Source: Sphingomonas trueperi
Lineage (GTDB): Bacteria; Pseudomonadota; Alphaproteobacteria; Sphingomonadales; Sphingomonadaceae
Length of the DNA: 64,000 nucleotides
Assembly (NCBI RefSeq): GCF_011927635.1
Contig: NZ_JAATJB010000006.1
Span: forward strand, 124,001 to 188,000
Direction: 5' to 3'
This document shows positions 6,866 to 15,621 of this stretch, in pieces. Each line of letters opens with the position of its first letter. Position 1 is the stretch's first letter. The translations under genes and the position numbers were made by a program. The notes under the pieces are model-generated. The model did not search any database, was not told the DNA's origin, and saw only the letters and a program-made list of their open reading frames with translations.

Positions 6866-7376
6866 CCGACCGGCCGGCGCGCGCGCTGGCCGCACGCTGA
6901 GCGTGCTTGCCGGCGACGGTCTCACCCATGTCGAGCTGACATGGATCGAGAAGAAGCTGGAGCATTGGATACGCTTCGGCCGTGTCGCCCAGGACCGCAT
7001 CCTGACGCGCCGCACCCGCGTTGTCAGCTTCCGGCCCGGCGCGGTGTTCGCGTTCGTGCGCTGGGCGTCCAACGACTTCGGCACGATCGTCTCGCGCATC
7101 GACGTGGTGCGGGCCGTCGCGCCGCGCGAGCCCTACACGACTCTGCCCTTCGTGCGGCCGGGCGGCGACATCCTGCTCAAGATCGAGGGTTGGCCGAAGG
7201 TCGCCCAGGTGCTCGCCGCGATCGACGCGGTGGAGGCGGAGGGCGTCGATCCCTGCGACGCCGCGCCCGATCATTGGCGCCACGTCCATAACCGCATCGC
7301 CGCCGGCCATCAGCCGCGCCCCTACACGCTGGAACGTCATCGCGCCTGGCTCAAGCGCCGGGAGATCGAGGGATGA
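6855..7376 (+). CDS. DUF2840 family protein of the conjugative element
   Basis: The protein has 173 residues. The family signature is clear: LTHVELTWIEKKLEHWIRFG near residues 21-40, the AFVRWASNDFGTIVSRIDVVRAV block near 64-84, and CDAAPDHWRHVHNRIAAG near residue 133. It is soluble and its function is not established. DUF2840 genes sit beside the TraF peptidase in alphaproteobacterial ICEs, as here, where its stop overlaps the traF start by four bases. It probably belongs to one operon running to the lytic transglycosylase. Confidence 0.85.
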   Translation: MNDNRPAGARAGRTLSVLAGDGLTHVELTWIEKKLEHWIRFGRVAQDRILTRRTRVVSFRPGAVFAFVRWASNDFGTIVSRIDVVRAVAPREPYTTLPFVRPGGDILLKIEGWPKVAQVLAAIDAVEAEGVDPCDAAPDHWRHVHNRIAAGHQPRPYTLERHRAWLKRREIEG

Positions 7377-7987
7377 CACGTTTCGGCTATGTCCTCGCGA
7401 CCGTCACCACGGCGGAATTGTTCGCAGCGCTATTCGTCACGGTCGCGATCGTCCAGCCGCGCCCGCGCCTGATCTGGAACGCCAGCGCGAGCGCGCCGAT
7501 CGGCCTCTACCGTCTCGAACGGGACGCCCATCCGTCCGTCGATACGCTGGTCGCCGTCCTGCCGCCCGCGCCGATCGCCCGCTGGCTCGCAACGCGCCGC
7601 TATCTCGCCGAGGGCGTGCCGCTGCTCAAGCATGTCGCGGCACGGCCGGGGCAGCGGATTTGCCGCACCGGCGCCGTGGTCAGCGTTGATGCGCGACCCG
7701 TCGCCGTCGCGCTCTCCCGCGACAGCCGGGGCCGGCCGCTGCCGGTCTGGCGGGGATGCCGGACGGTCAGGACCGGCGAGCTGCTGCTGCTCAACGCATC
7801 CGTCCGCGACAGCATGGACGGCCGCTATCTCGGCGCGCTGCCCGCAGCCGGGCTGCTTGGCCGCGCGATCCCGCTGCTCACCCGCGATGCGCCCGGTGCG
7901 TCGCTGCGCTGGCGCGGCTTTCGCGCTCGCCCCGCTTTCCACCCTGCCAACGCAAAGGAGTCTGGCGATGTCGCCCATGATCTTTGA
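7373..7987 (+). CDS. traF: TraF-type conjugation signal peptidase (S26)
   Basis: The protein has 204 residues. One N-terminal membrane segment at about residues 7-27 is followed by the S26 catalytic serine in SAPIGLY (near residue 40) and the general-base lysine in LLKHVAARPGQ (near residue 86). The terminal box DSMDGRYLGALP lies near 145. TraF processes and cyclises the conjugative pilin, which here would be TrbC. It is coupled to DUF2840 upstream and overlaps the DUF736 gene downstream by 20 bases. All catalytic residues expected for the family are present. Confidence 0.9.
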   Translation: MTRFGYVLATVTTAELFAALFVTVAIVQPRPRLIWNASASAPIGLYRLERDAHPSVDTLVAVLPPAPIARWLATRRYLAEGVPLLKHVAARPGQRICRTGAVVSVDARPVAVALSRDSRGRPLPVWRGCRTVRTGELLLLNASVRDSMDGRYLGALPAAGLLGRAIPLLTRDAPGASLRWRGFRARPAFHPANAKESGDVAHDL

Positions 7988-8300
7988 ATCCACCGTCGAT
8001 GGCTATGCCGGCCGCGTCCGGCTGTTCGGCATCGACGAAGCGATCGTGCTGGTCGCCGCCGATCCGAGCGACGCTGAGGGCGCGCCGGATTACCGGGTCC
8101 ACCTCGACGACGAAGACGGCCCCGACATCGGCGGCGGCTGGAAACGGGTCGGTGAGCGGGCCGGCGACTACATCGCGCTGGAGATCGACAGCCCGCTGTT
8201 CGGCGCGCCGTTCCGGCCTGTGCTGTTCCGCGCCGACGACAACGGGCGCGCGCTACGGCTGTCGTGGAAGCGTCCGCGTCCGCGCGACGACCGGGCCTGA
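7968..8300 (+). CDS. DUF736 family protein, copy 1
   Basis: This 110-residue protein has an AAAGGAG ribosome site seven bases before the ATG, inside the end of traF. The DUF736 layout is visible: VDGYAGRVRLFGIDEAIVLVAAD near the start, a YRVHLDDEDGPDIGGGWKRVGE middle and LEIDSPLFGAPFRPVLF near residue 70. DUF736 proteins are small cytoplasmic proteins encoded in mating operons of alphaproteobacterial elements; no biochemical role is established. The protein is a diverged paralogue of its downstream neighbour. Confidence 0.8.
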   Translation: MSPMIFESTVDGYAGRVRLFGIDEAIVLVAADPSDAEGAPDYRVHLDDEDGPDIGGGWKRVGERAGDYIALEIDSPLFGAPFRPVLFRADDNGRALRLSWKRPRPRDDRA

Positions 8301-8354
8301 GCGACGAGCGGCCCAAGCCTTCCACACACCCGACCGCAAACACGAGGCAGACCC

Positions 8355-8696
8355 ATGAAGACAATCACCATTGGAATTTTCCGCCACATTCGAGGTGCCT
8401 ATCAGGGGCGTCTCCAGACGCTTGGCATCGACACGCCGCTATGCCTGTTGTCCGTCGATCCGCGCGAAGGCGAGGACGCACCCCACTGGCGCGCCCATCT
8501 CGGCGACAGCGCGGAAGGCGCACCAGTTGGCGAAGCATGGAACCGGCTCGGGGGACCGGGCGGGTTCCACGTCGCGGTGTCGATCGACGGCCCGCTTTGC
8601 CCCCGGCCGATCGACGCGATGCTGCTCACCGCCGGACGTGGCGACGTTCACCATCTGGTCTGGAGCCGGCCGACCGAGCCCGGCAAGGAAGGCTGA
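8355..8696 (+). CDS. DUF736 family protein, copy 2
   Basis: The protein has 113 residues and the same layout as the previous gene: IGIFRHIRGAYQGRLQTLGI, then HWRAHLGDSAEGAPVGEAW, then VAVSIDGPLCPRPIDAMLL. Identity to copy 1 by eye is low, so the duplication is old. It starts 54 bases after copy 1 and ends four bases before the lytic transglycosylase. It may bind the first copy or a component of the mating complex; nothing in the sequence decides this. Confidence 0.75.
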   Translation: MKTITIGIFRHIRGAYQGRLQTLGIDTPLCLLSVDPREGEDAPHWRAHLGDSAEGAPVGEAWNRLGGPGGFHVAVSIDGPLCPRPIDAMLLTAGRGDVHHLVWSRPTEPGKEG

Positions 8697-8700
8697 GGCG

Positions 8701-9441
8701 ATGCGCCGGCTCGCCTGCCATCTGACCGCCGCGGCGTTCGCCATCACGTCGCCGCCCGGCATGGCGGCCGCGCAGGAGGTGCCGCCAGCGCGCACGGCCG
8801 TCGCACCCGTCGCGTCGTCCATTGTCGAGGCGGCGCGGCGGTTCGGGCTCCCCGAAGCGTGGATATGGGCGGTGATCCGCGTCGAGAGCCGGGGCAACGC
8901 CGCGGCGGTCTCGCCGGCCGGTGCGATGGGGCTGATGCAGGTCATGCCCGCGACATGGGCGGCGATGCGGACGCGCTATGGCCTGGGAGCCGATCCGTTC
9001 GACGCGCATGACAACATCGTCGCGGGCGCGGCCTTTCTGCGCCTGATGCTCGACCGCTACGGCAATCCAGCGGCGATGCTGGCGGCCTATAATGCAGGAC
9101 CGGGGCGCTATGACGACTGGGTTGCGCGGCGTCGTCCGTTGCCGGCCGAGACCGTGGCGTATGTGGCGCAGCTCGGCGACGTGACTGGCGGATCGGGAGT
9201 TGCCGGTGCCGCGCCCGATCCGCTCGCATGGACGCACGCGCCGCTGTTCATCCGTGTTGGCGCGGATGGTCCGGCGGCTGCTCCAGCGCGCGCCGACGAC
9301 ACATCGGGAACGCTGCCGCTGCGCATCGCCGCCGCAGAAGATGCGCGACCTGACACGCTCTTTGCCGTCCGGTTCGGTGTTGCGTCGCCGCAGCCGGATC
9401 GCACGCGGACCCCCGACCGGAGGGAGGCCGACACACCATGA
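8701..9441 (+). CDS. Lytic transglycosylase of the conjugation system
   Basis: The protein has 246 residues with a signal peptide (cleavage likely after MAAAQ, near residue 24). The SLT domain spans residues about 38-150. Its catalytic Glu lies in IRVESRGN (near residue 62), followed by SPAGAMGLMQVMPATW and AAYNAGPG. It cuts peptidoglycan to let the type IV channel cross the wall, like VirB1 or TrbN. The C-terminal 90 residues are low-complexity Ala/Pro/Arg. It is the last gene of the DUF2840 operon, and its stop overlaps a short open frame that leads to the relaxase. Confidence 0.9.
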   Translation: MRRLACHLTAAAFAITSPPGMAAAQEVPPARTAVAPVASSIVEAARRFGLPEAWIWAVIRVESRGNAAAVSPAGAMGLMQVMPATWAAMRTRYGLGADPFDAHDNIVAGAAFLRLMLDRYGNPAAMLAAYNAGPGRYDDWVARRRPLPAETVAYVAQLGDVTGGSGVAGAAPDPLAWTHAPLFIRVGADGPAAAPARADDTSGTLPLRIAAAEDARPDTLFAVRFGVASPQPDRTRTPDRREADTP

Positions 9442-9679
9442 CCGCCCGCCTTTTCATAGTGTCCGGTCCGAAGGTGAAAGGGGTTCGGAAGGCAGAAAAG
9501 TGCCGAAATCTAAGAGGGCAAGATACAAGCCGCACCCCGTTTCGCCGAAAAGCCGAGGCTTTTCATGTGGCTAACGTGGGGGCGTCGGTCGGCGAGCGTG
9601 CCGCTCGGAAGGAAAAAGCTAGGCATTTCAACGCGCCGAACGGCACCACGGCCGGTTTTCGGCGGAAAGCGGCCCGACC
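9442..9679. other. Gap before the relaxase, candidate oriT
   Basis: An 81-residue frame (9438-9683) spans this gap, but its composition is Lys/Arg/Ala-rich with no motif, so I do not trust it as a gene. The DNA holds GAAAAGCC at 9547-9554 paired with GGCTTTTC at 9557-9564, and a weaker stem near 9483-9505 (TTCGG..GGCA against TGCCGAA). Purine-rich tracts, less GC-rich than the flanks, surround them. Origins of transfer of VirD2-type relaxases usually lie next to the relaxase gene, so this is a candidate oriT. No nic site could be assigned. Confidence 0.35.
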
Positions 9680-11437
9680 ATGAGCGACGAGCGCGAGTTT
9701 CGCGTTCGGCCGGGCAAGGCCAAGCGCAGCAAGGCGCAGGGCCGCAATGCCCGCGGGCTGGTCGCCGAGGTGCTGCGCGTCGCGGCAACGAGCGGCGGCA
9801 GCCAGCGCGGGGGCTGGGGCGGACCCAGCCGGCGCGGCCAATCGAGCTTCGGGAAGGGACGCACGGCGTTTGCGCGCAGTCGCCTGTTCGGCTCCGGCCG
9901 CCGCGTGCTGGTGAAGGCGCTGCCGGTGCGCCACCGCATCGGCGGCCGGCGCATGGCGCCGCTGTCCGCGCACATCGCCTATCTCAAGCGCGAAGGCGTG
10001 ACCCGCGATGGCTCGCCGACGCGCATGTTCGACGCCGAGTCCGACCGCGCCGATGATCGCGCGTTTGCGGATCGGTGCAGGGACGACCGACATCATTTCC
10101 GCATCATCGTATCGCCCGAAGATGCGAGCGAGCTGACCGACCTTCGCGAATACACCCGCGACCTTGTGCGCCAGATGGAGGCGGACCTGGGAACGCGGCT
10201 CGATTGGGTCGCGGTCGATCACTGGAACACCGACAACCCGCACGTCCATCTGCTGGTGCGCGGGCAGACCGACCAGGGTGCCGATCTCGTCATGGCCCGC
10301 GACTATATCAGCCACGGCCTGCGCTCGCGCGCCGAGGAGCTGGCCTTCGCCGAGTTGGGGCCGAAGCCCGAGCATGAAATCAGCCAAGCGCTCGACCGCG
10401 AGGTAACGGCGGAGCGCTGGACCCGGCTCGACACCGAGATCGGCCGCGTTGCCGACGAGCTGGGCGTCATCGACCTGCGCCCGGAGCGACCAGGCCCGGA
10501 CGATCCGTGGCTCCGCCGCCTGATGGTCGGGCGCTTGCAGCACCTTGAGACGATGGGGCTCGCCGCCGAGGGCGAGCCGGGCCAATGGGCGGTCGCCGAA
10601 GGCGCGCAGGCGAAGTTGCGCGAGCTAGCCGCGCGCGGCGACATCATCCGCACCATCGGCCACGCGCTCAAGGATCACGGACAAGACCGATCGCTCGACA
10701 GCTATGCGGTTCTGAGCGACACGCCCGAGAAGCCGATCGTGGGTCGGTTGATCGGCAAGGGGCTGCACGATGAACTGACCGGCGCCGCCTATGCCGTGAT
10801 CGACGGCACGGACGGCCGCGCGCATCATGTCCGCTTGCCCGGCATCGAGGGGCTGGAGCACAGCCCCAAGCTCGGCGGCATCGTCGAGCTGCGCGCGGTC
10901 GGCAAGCCCGGCGAGCCGAAGCCGAGCCTGATCCTCGCAACGCGATCGGACCTCGACCTGTCGGCGCAGGTCAAGGCGCCCGGTGCGACCTGGCTGGACC
11001 ATCGCCTGATCGAGCGCGGCGTGGGCGTCGCGGACGGCGGGTTCGGCGCCGAGGTGCGCCGCGCGATGGACGCGCGCACCGACCATCTGGTCAAGGAAGG
11101 GCTGGCGCGCCGGTTCGGCGAGCGAACGGTGTTCGAGCGCGGTCTGATCGACACGCTGCGGCGGCACGAGCTGGACTCGGTTGGCGCGAAGATCGCGGGC
11201 GAGACGGGCCTTGCCTATCGGCCGACGCAAGCGGGCGAGAAGATCGCCGGCGTCGTTCGCCAGCGGCTCGCGCTCGCGTCCGGCCGCTTCGCCCTGATCG
11301 ACGATGGCCTCGGCTTCCGCCTCGTACCCTGGGCAAGCGCCCTCGAACAGCAGCTCGGCCGTCAGGTGTCCGGCGTGATCCGCGACGGCGGCGGGCTCGA
11401 CCTGATGATGGGCCGCAAGCGCGGCCTCGGCCTCTAG
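9680..11437 (+). CDS. VirD2-type relaxase with DUF3363
   Basis: The protein has 585 residues. The relaxase core lies in residues about 80-240, with HHFRIIVSPEDASEL near 135 and the metal-binding histidines in DHWNTDNPHVHLLVRG near 178-193. Residues about 270-580 match DUF3363, the usual C-terminal half of this family in alphaproteobacterial ICEs. It would nick oriT, remain bound to the 5' end and lead the strand to the TraG/VirD4 gate. The nicking tyrosine is not certain from reading alone. The next gene, 19 bases on, is the coupling protein. Confidence 0.9.
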   Translation: MSDEREFRVRPGKAKRSKAQGRNARGLVAEVLRVAATSGGSQRGGWGGPSRRGQSSFGKGRTAFARSRLFGSGRRVLVKALPVRHRIGGRRMAPLSAHIAYLKREGVTRDGSPTRMFDAESDRADDRAFADRCRDDRHHFRIIVSPEDASELTDLREYTRDLVRQMEADLGTRLDWVAVDHWNTDNPHVHLLVRGQTDQGADLVMARDYISHGLRSRAEELAFAELGPKPEHEISQALDREVTAERWTRLDTEIGRVADELGVIDLRPERPGPDDPWLRRLMVGRLQHLETMGLAAEGEPGQWAVAEGAQAKLRELAARGDIIRTIGHALKDHGQDRSLDSYAVLSDTPEKPIVGRLIGKGLHDELTGAAYAVIDGTDGRAHHVRLPGIEGLEHSPKLGGIVELRAVGKPGEPKPSLILATRSDLDLSAQVKAPGATWLDHRLIERGVGVADGGFGAEVRRAMDARTDHLVKEGLARRFGERTVFERGLIDTLRRHELDSVGAKIAGETGLAYRPTQAGEKIAGVVRQRLALASGRFALIDDGLGFRLVPWASALEQQLGRQVSGVIRDGGGLDLMMGRKRGLGL

Positions 11438-11456
11438 CCAGCGCAAGGAGACAAGC

Positions 11457-13430
11457 ATGTCCGCGACCAAGATATTGTGGGGCCAGGTCATCACCGTGTT
11501 CCTGATCGTGCTCGCCGGTGTGTGGGGCGCGACGCAGTGGACTGCGGCCGCGCTCGCCTATCAGCCCGAGCTTGGGCCGCCCTGGTTCATGGCTTTCGGC
11601 TGGCGGGTCTATCCGCCGCCGGCCTTCTTCTGGTGGTGGTTCTCGTTCGATGCCTATGCGCCAGCCATATTCCAGACCGGGGCATTCATCGCCGCGTCGG
11701 GCGGGTTCGTGTCGATCGCTGTCGCAATCGGCATGTCCGTGTGGCGCGCGCGCGAGCTGAAGAACGCGGAGACATACGGCTCGGCGCGCTGGGCCAGCGA
11801 GAAGGAAATTCGCGGCGCAGGGTTGCTGGGGCCGAACGGCGTCGTGCTCGGCAAGCTCGCGCGCGATTATCTGCGTCACGATGGCCCCGAGCATGTGCTG
11901 TGCTTCGCGCCGACGCGGAGCGGCAAAGGCGTCGGTCTGGTCGTGCCGTCGCTGCTGACCTGGCCGGGATCTGCGATCGTCCATGACATCAAGGGTGAGA
12001 ACTGGCAGCTCACCGCCGGCTTCCGGTCGCGGCATGGGCGCGTGCTGCTGTTCGATCCGACCAACGCTGCATCAGCCGCCTACAATCCGTTGCTCGAAGT
12101 GCGGCGCGGCCAGTGGGAGGTGCGCGACGTGCAGAATGTCGCCGACGTGCTGGTCGATCCAGAAGGCAGTCTCGAGCGTCGAAACCACTGGGAAAAAACT
12201 TCGCACTCGCTGCTAGTCGGCGCGATCCTCCACGTCCTCTATGCCGAAGCCGACAAGACGCTGGCCGGCGTGGCGTCGATTCTCTCCGATCCGTCACGCA
12301 CAATCGAGCAGACGCTAGCCGCGATGATGGCGACGCCGCACCTGGGTGAAGCGGGCGTGCATCCTGTCGTCGCCTCGGCCGCGCGCGAACTGCTGAACAA
12401 ATCCGACAACGAGCGGTCAGGCGTGCTCTCGACCGCCATGTCGTTCCTCGGGCTCTATCGCGATCCTGTCGTGGCGCAGGTCACGCGGGCGTGCCATTGG
12501 CGCATATCGGATCTGGTCGAAGGCGAGACGCCGGCGACGCTCTATCTGGTCGTGCCGCCCAGCGACATCTCGCGGACCAAGCCGCTAATCCGCCTGATCC
12601 TCAACCAGATCGGACGCCGGCTGACCGAGGAGCTGACACCAAAGGGCAACCGCCAGCGCGTGCTCCTGATGCTTGACGAGTTCCCGGCTCTCGGCCGGCT
12701 CGACTTCTTCGAGTCCGCGCTGGCGTTCATGGCGGGCTATGGCTTGAAAGCGTTCCTGATCGCACAGTCGCTCAACCAGATCGAGAAGGCATACGGGCCG
12801 AACAACGCGATCCTCGACAACTGTCATGTCCGGGTGAGCTTCGCCACCAACGACGAGCGCACCGCCAAGCGCGTGTCGGACGCGCTCGGCACCGCGACCG
12901 AGATGCGGGCGATGAAGAACTACGCCGGGCATCGCCTGTCGCCGTGGCTGGGGCATTTGATGGTGTCGCGCTCCGAGACCGCTCGCCAGCTCCTCACGCC
13001 CGGCGAGGTGATGCAACTTCCGCCCGGCGACGAGATCGTGATGGTAGCGGGTGTCCATCCGATCCGCGCGAAGAAGGCGCGCTACTTTCAGGATCGCCGC
13101 CTGTCCGAGCGGATCATGGACGCGCCCAAACCGAGTGCGGGCGCGGCGCGGGCCGACGACTGGACCGGCCGTGCCGCCGCCGCCGATCCGGCCGACGTGG
13201 CGCGGATCGTGCGGGCGCAGGAGGACGCCGCCAATGGCGGGCTCCGCCGTGAACCCGAGCTGCCCGAGCATGTCGCCATCGCGCCGGAGGCATCACCACC
13301 GCCCGCGCAGGAGTTTGCAATCGTCGATGACGAGCAGGACGATGTGGCGCGGCAGGCGGCCGTCCGTCGCCGGATGCAGGGGCTCGCACGTCAAGCGTCG
13401 CTCGCCCCCGGCGACGGCATCGAGTTGTAG
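11457..13430 (+). CDS. traG: Type IV coupling protein TraG/VirD4
   Basis: The protein has 657 residues. Two N-terminal membrane segments lie at about residues 7-28 and 70-95. The ATPase domain shows Walker A APTRSGKGVG near residue 151 and Walker B LLMLDEFPALG near 403; LIAQSLNQIEKAYG near 433 is the usual family motif. It is a hexameric motor that recruits the relaxosome and feeds DNA into the Trb channel. The C-terminal 130 residues are variable and acidic, probably the substrate-contact tail. Length is normal for the family and the frame is intact. Confidence 0.95.
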   Translation: MSATKILWGQVITVFLIVLAGVWGATQWTAAALAYQPELGPPWFMAFGWRVYPPPAFFWWWFSFDAYAPAIFQTGAFIAASGGFVSIAVAIGMSVWRARELKNAETYGSARWASEKEIRGAGLLGPNGVVLGKLARDYLRHDGPEHVLCFAPTRSGKGVGLVVPSLLTWPGSAIVHDIKGENWQLTAGFRSRHGRVLLFDPTNAASAAYNPLLEVRRGQWEVRDVQNVADVLVDPEGSLERRNHWEKTSHSLLVGAILHVLYAEADKTLAGVASILSDPSRTIEQTLAAMMATPHLGEAGVHPVVASAARELLNKSDNERSGVLSTAMSFLGLYRDPVVAQVTRACHWRISDLVEGETPATLYLVVPPSDISRTKPLIRLILNQIGRRLTEELTPKGNRQRVLLMLDEFPALGRLDFFESALAFMAGYGLKAFLIAQSLNQIEKAYGPNNAILDNCHVRVSFATNDERTAKRVSDALGTATEMRAMKNYAGHRLSPWLGHLMVSRSETARQLLTPGEVMQLPPGDEIVMVAGVHPIRAKKARYFQDRRLSERIMDAPKPSAGAARADDWTGRAAAADPADVARIVRAQEDAANGGLRREPELPEHVAIAPEASPPPAQEFAIVDDEQDDVARQAAVRRRMQGLARQASLAPGDGIEL

Positions 13431-13439
13431 GCAGCGGTC

Positions 13440-13865
13440 ATGCGCGTTCGGCTCAACGTCTATTTTCCGCCCATGCTCGCCAAGCAGATCGACGAGTTGG
13501 CGATCCGGCGACGCATCTCGCGATCGGCGATCGTGGAGGCGGCGGTCACGTCCTATCTGTCGCCGGACGGCGCAGATCGGATGGAGGCGGCATTTGCCCG
13601 GCGGCTCGACCGCCTATCGCGCCAGGTCCAGCGGCTTGAACGCAATACGGGCCTTTCGACAGAGGCGTTGGCACTGTTTGTTCGCTTCTGGCTGTCGGTG
13701 ACGCCGCCGCTGCCGGACGAGGATCAAGCCGCCGCCCAAGTGAAGGGTCGCAAGCGCTATGAGGGCTTCGTCGAAACGCTCGGCCGGCGCTATGCGAGCG
13801 GCAAGAGCCTGCTCGACGAGATCCCCGAAGATGTGCGGCCCAAATCCGCGACCGATTCGGAGTAA
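13440..13865 (+). CDS. CopG-like ribbon-helix-helix protein
   Basis: The protein has 141 residues. The N-terminal 45 have the ribbon-helix-helix pattern: RVRLNVYFPPMLAKQIDELA, then RRRISRSAIVEAAVTSYL. The remainder is helical (FARRLDRLSRQVQRLE) and probably mediates oligomerisation. In this family of elements a CopG-like gene sits between traG and trbB. It may repress the trb operon or assist the relaxase at oriT. The CTACTACGCCTTC motif 65 bases downstream is a possible target. Confidence 0.85.
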   Translation: MRVRLNVYFPPMLAKQIDELAIRRRISRSAIVEAAVTSYLSPDGADRMEAAFARRLDRLSRQVQRLERNTGLSTEALALFVRFWLSVTPPLPDEDQAAAQVKGRKRYEGFVETLGRRYASGKSLLDEIPEDVRPKSATDSE

Positions 13866-13930
13866 ACGCGGGCCGATTGCAGGAACGGCCAGCGGGCCGA
13901 TCCGCCATCGGTAAGTTTCTGCCGCCGCCT

Positions 13931-14015
13931 CTACTACGCCTTCAGCTATCTGTTGCTTAGGCCCCGTTTCTGCCTCTCTTGATGTGCCCCGACAGCCGGG
14001 CGGCGGTTCGCCCGG
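13931..14015 (+). promoter_or_regulatory. Control region of the trb operon
   Basis: The gap between the CopG-like gene and trbB carries CTACTACGCCTTC at 13931-13943, shared exactly with 6633-6645. It also carries a perfect hairpin, CCGGGCG at 13996-14002 with CGCCCGG at 14009-14015, ending 21 bases before the trbB start. A promoter is expected here, but I see no clear -35/-10 pair. Confidence 0.4.
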
Positions 14016-14036
14016 CCCTTATGAGGGGCCAGTTCC

Positions 14037-15023
14037 TTGACCGTTCACCCGATCCGATCCGAGGCGAAGTCACGCGGCGCGAGAATGCTGCGGACGGCTC
14101 TCGGATCGTCGATTGCAGCCTGGCTCGACGATCCGGCTGTGATCGAGGTCATGTTGAACCCAGACGGGCGGCTGTGGGTCGATCGCCTCGGCGACGGGAT
14201 CAGCGACACCGGCGAGCTGCTGTGCGCCGCCGATGGCGAACGCATCGTCCGCCTAGTTGCGCATCATGTCGGCGTCGAAGTTCACGCCAAGTCCCCGCGC
14301 GTTTCGGCCGAATTGCCCGAAGGTGGTGAACGGTTCGAGGGACTGCTTCCGCCTGTCGTCGCAGCCCCGGCTTTCGCGATCCGTAAGCCCGCCGTCGCGG
14401 TGTTCACGCTCGACGATTATGGGGCGGCCGGGATCATGTCGGCGGCCGAGGCGGCGGCGCTGCGCGATGGTGTTGCGGCCCGCGCCAACATCCTGGTCGC
14501 GGGCGGCACCGGCAGCGGCAAGACCACCCTGGTCAACGCGCTCTTGGCCGAGGTCGCCAAGACCGCCGACCGTATCGTCTTGATCGAAGATACGCGCGAG
14601 CTGCAATGCGCCGCGCCCAACCTCGTCGCCATGCGGACCAAGGATGGCGTCGTTTCGCTTTCCGATCTCGTCCGGTCCTCGCTCCGCCTGCGGCCCGATC
14701 GCATCCCGATCGGCGAGGTGCGCGGCGCTGAAGCGCTCGACCTGCTTAAAGCCTGGGGGACCGGGCACCCCGGCGGCATTGGCACCATCCACGCTGGAAC
14801 CGCGCTCGGCGCGCTGCGCCGTATGGAACAGCTCATTCAGGAAGCCGTCGTCACGGTCCCCCGCGCGCTGCTCGCCGAGACCATCGACCTGATCGCCGTC
14901 CTGGTCCGCGATGGGCATGGCCGCCGTCTCGCCGAGCTGGCGCGTGTCGAGGGGCTGGACCCCATCACCGGCGACTACCGCATCGCTTCGCTTTCCCAAC
15001 CCCAGCCAGGAGACGTCAAATGA
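14037..15023 (+). CDS. trbB: Conjugal transfer ATPase TrbB (VirB11)
   Basis: The protein has 328 residues, starting at TTG 14037, nine bases past AGGGG; an in-frame ATG lies 16 codons further on. It is a VirB11 ATPase with Walker [12 protein letters not shown] near residue 157, an Asp box ([12 protein letters not shown] near 180) and the His box [11 protein letters not shown] near 246. It forms a hexamer at the inner membrane and powers pilus assembly and substrate transfer. It is the first gene of the trb operon, and its stop overlaps trbC by four bases. Confidence 0.93.
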   Translation: MTVHPIRSEAKSRGARMLRTALGSSIAAWLDDPAVIEVMLNPDGRLWVDRLGDGISDTGELLCAADGERIVRLVAHHVGVEVHAKSPRVSAELPEGGERFEGLLPPVVAAPAFAIRKPAVAVFTLDDYGAAGIMSAAEAAALRDGVAARANILVAGGTGSGKTTLVNALLAEVAKTADRIVLIEDTRELQCAAPNLVAMRTKDGVVSLSDLVRSSLRLRPDRIPIGEVRGAEALDLLKAWGTGHPGGIGTIHAGTALGALRRMEQLIQEAVVTVPRALLAETIDLIAVLVRDGHGRRLAELARVEGLDPITGDYRIASLSQPQPGDVK

Positions 15024-15352
15024 TCCATGCCCTTCGGCATGGCGCACACCGCGCCATGCTCGCCGCCACCGCCAGCGTGATCGCGCTGACTGCTGCTGTT
15101 CCCGCTTATGCGTCGGGATCATCGATGCCGTGGGAAGCGCCCCTTCAATCCATCCTCCAATCGATCGAGGGGCCGGTCGCAAAGATTATCGCGGTCATCA
15201 TCATCATCGTGACCGGCCTGACCCTCGCGTTCGGCGACACATCGGGCGGCTTCCGGCGGCTGATCCAGATCGTGTTCGGCCTGTCGATCGCCTTCGCCGC
15301 GTCGAGCTTCTTCCTGTCGTTCTTCAGCTTCGGCGGCGGGGCGCTCGTCTGA
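15020..15352 (+). CDS. trbC: Conjugative pilin TrbC (VirB2)
   Basis: The protein has 110 residues. A signal peptide ends near residue 31 (AVPAYASGS). Two hydrophobic helices follow, the first being AKIIAVIIIIVTGLTLAFG and the second ending FFLSFFSFGGGALV. This is the VirB2/TrbC pilin layout. The TraF peptidase encoded at 7373-7987 would trim and cyclise it. The gene overlaps both neighbours (ATGA or TGATG junctions), so expression is tightly coupled. Confidence 0.92.
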   Translation: MIHALRHGAHRAMLAATASVIALTAAVPAYASGSSMPWEAPLQSILQSIEGPVAKIIAVIIIIVTGLTLAFGDTSGGFRRLIQIVFGLSIAFAASSFFLSFFSFGGGALV

Positions 15353-15621
15353 TGGAAGCGAGCGAGCCGATCGCGGGCTTCTCCGCTCCCGTCCACCGGG
15401 CGCTGACCGAGCCGATATTGCTCGGCGGCGCACCGCGGGCGCTCGCCATCGTCAACGGGACGCTGGCGGGCGCGATCGGTCTCGGCCTGCGTCTCTGGAT
15501 CGCGGGCCTCGTCATCTGGGCGATCGGCCATGCGCTCTCGGTCTGGGCTGCGCGCCGCGACCCGCAGTTCGTGGACGTCGCCCGCCGCCACCTCCGTTAC
15601 CCGACATGGATGCAGCCATGA
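15352..15621 (+). CDS. trbD: Conjugal transfer protein TrbD (VirB3)
   Basis: The protein has 89 residues and the VirB3/TrbD pattern: PVHRALTEPILLGGAPRALAI before two close membrane segments at residues about 30-65, then a short basic tail (FVDVARRHLRYPTWMQP). It is an inner-membrane component that associates with the TrbE ATPase. Its start overlaps the trbC stop by one base, and its stop overlaps the trbE start. Confidence 0.92.
   Translation: MEASEPIAGFSAPVHRALTEPILLGGAPRALAIVNGTLAGAIGLGLRLWIAGLVIWAIGHALSVWAARRDPQFVDVARRHLRYPTWMQP

Noticed and set aside
9438..9683. 81-residue gene between the lytic transglycosylase and the relaxase
   Set aside because: The composition is Lys/Arg/Ala-rich without motif, and the DNA has hairpins typical of a cis site; not listed as CDS.
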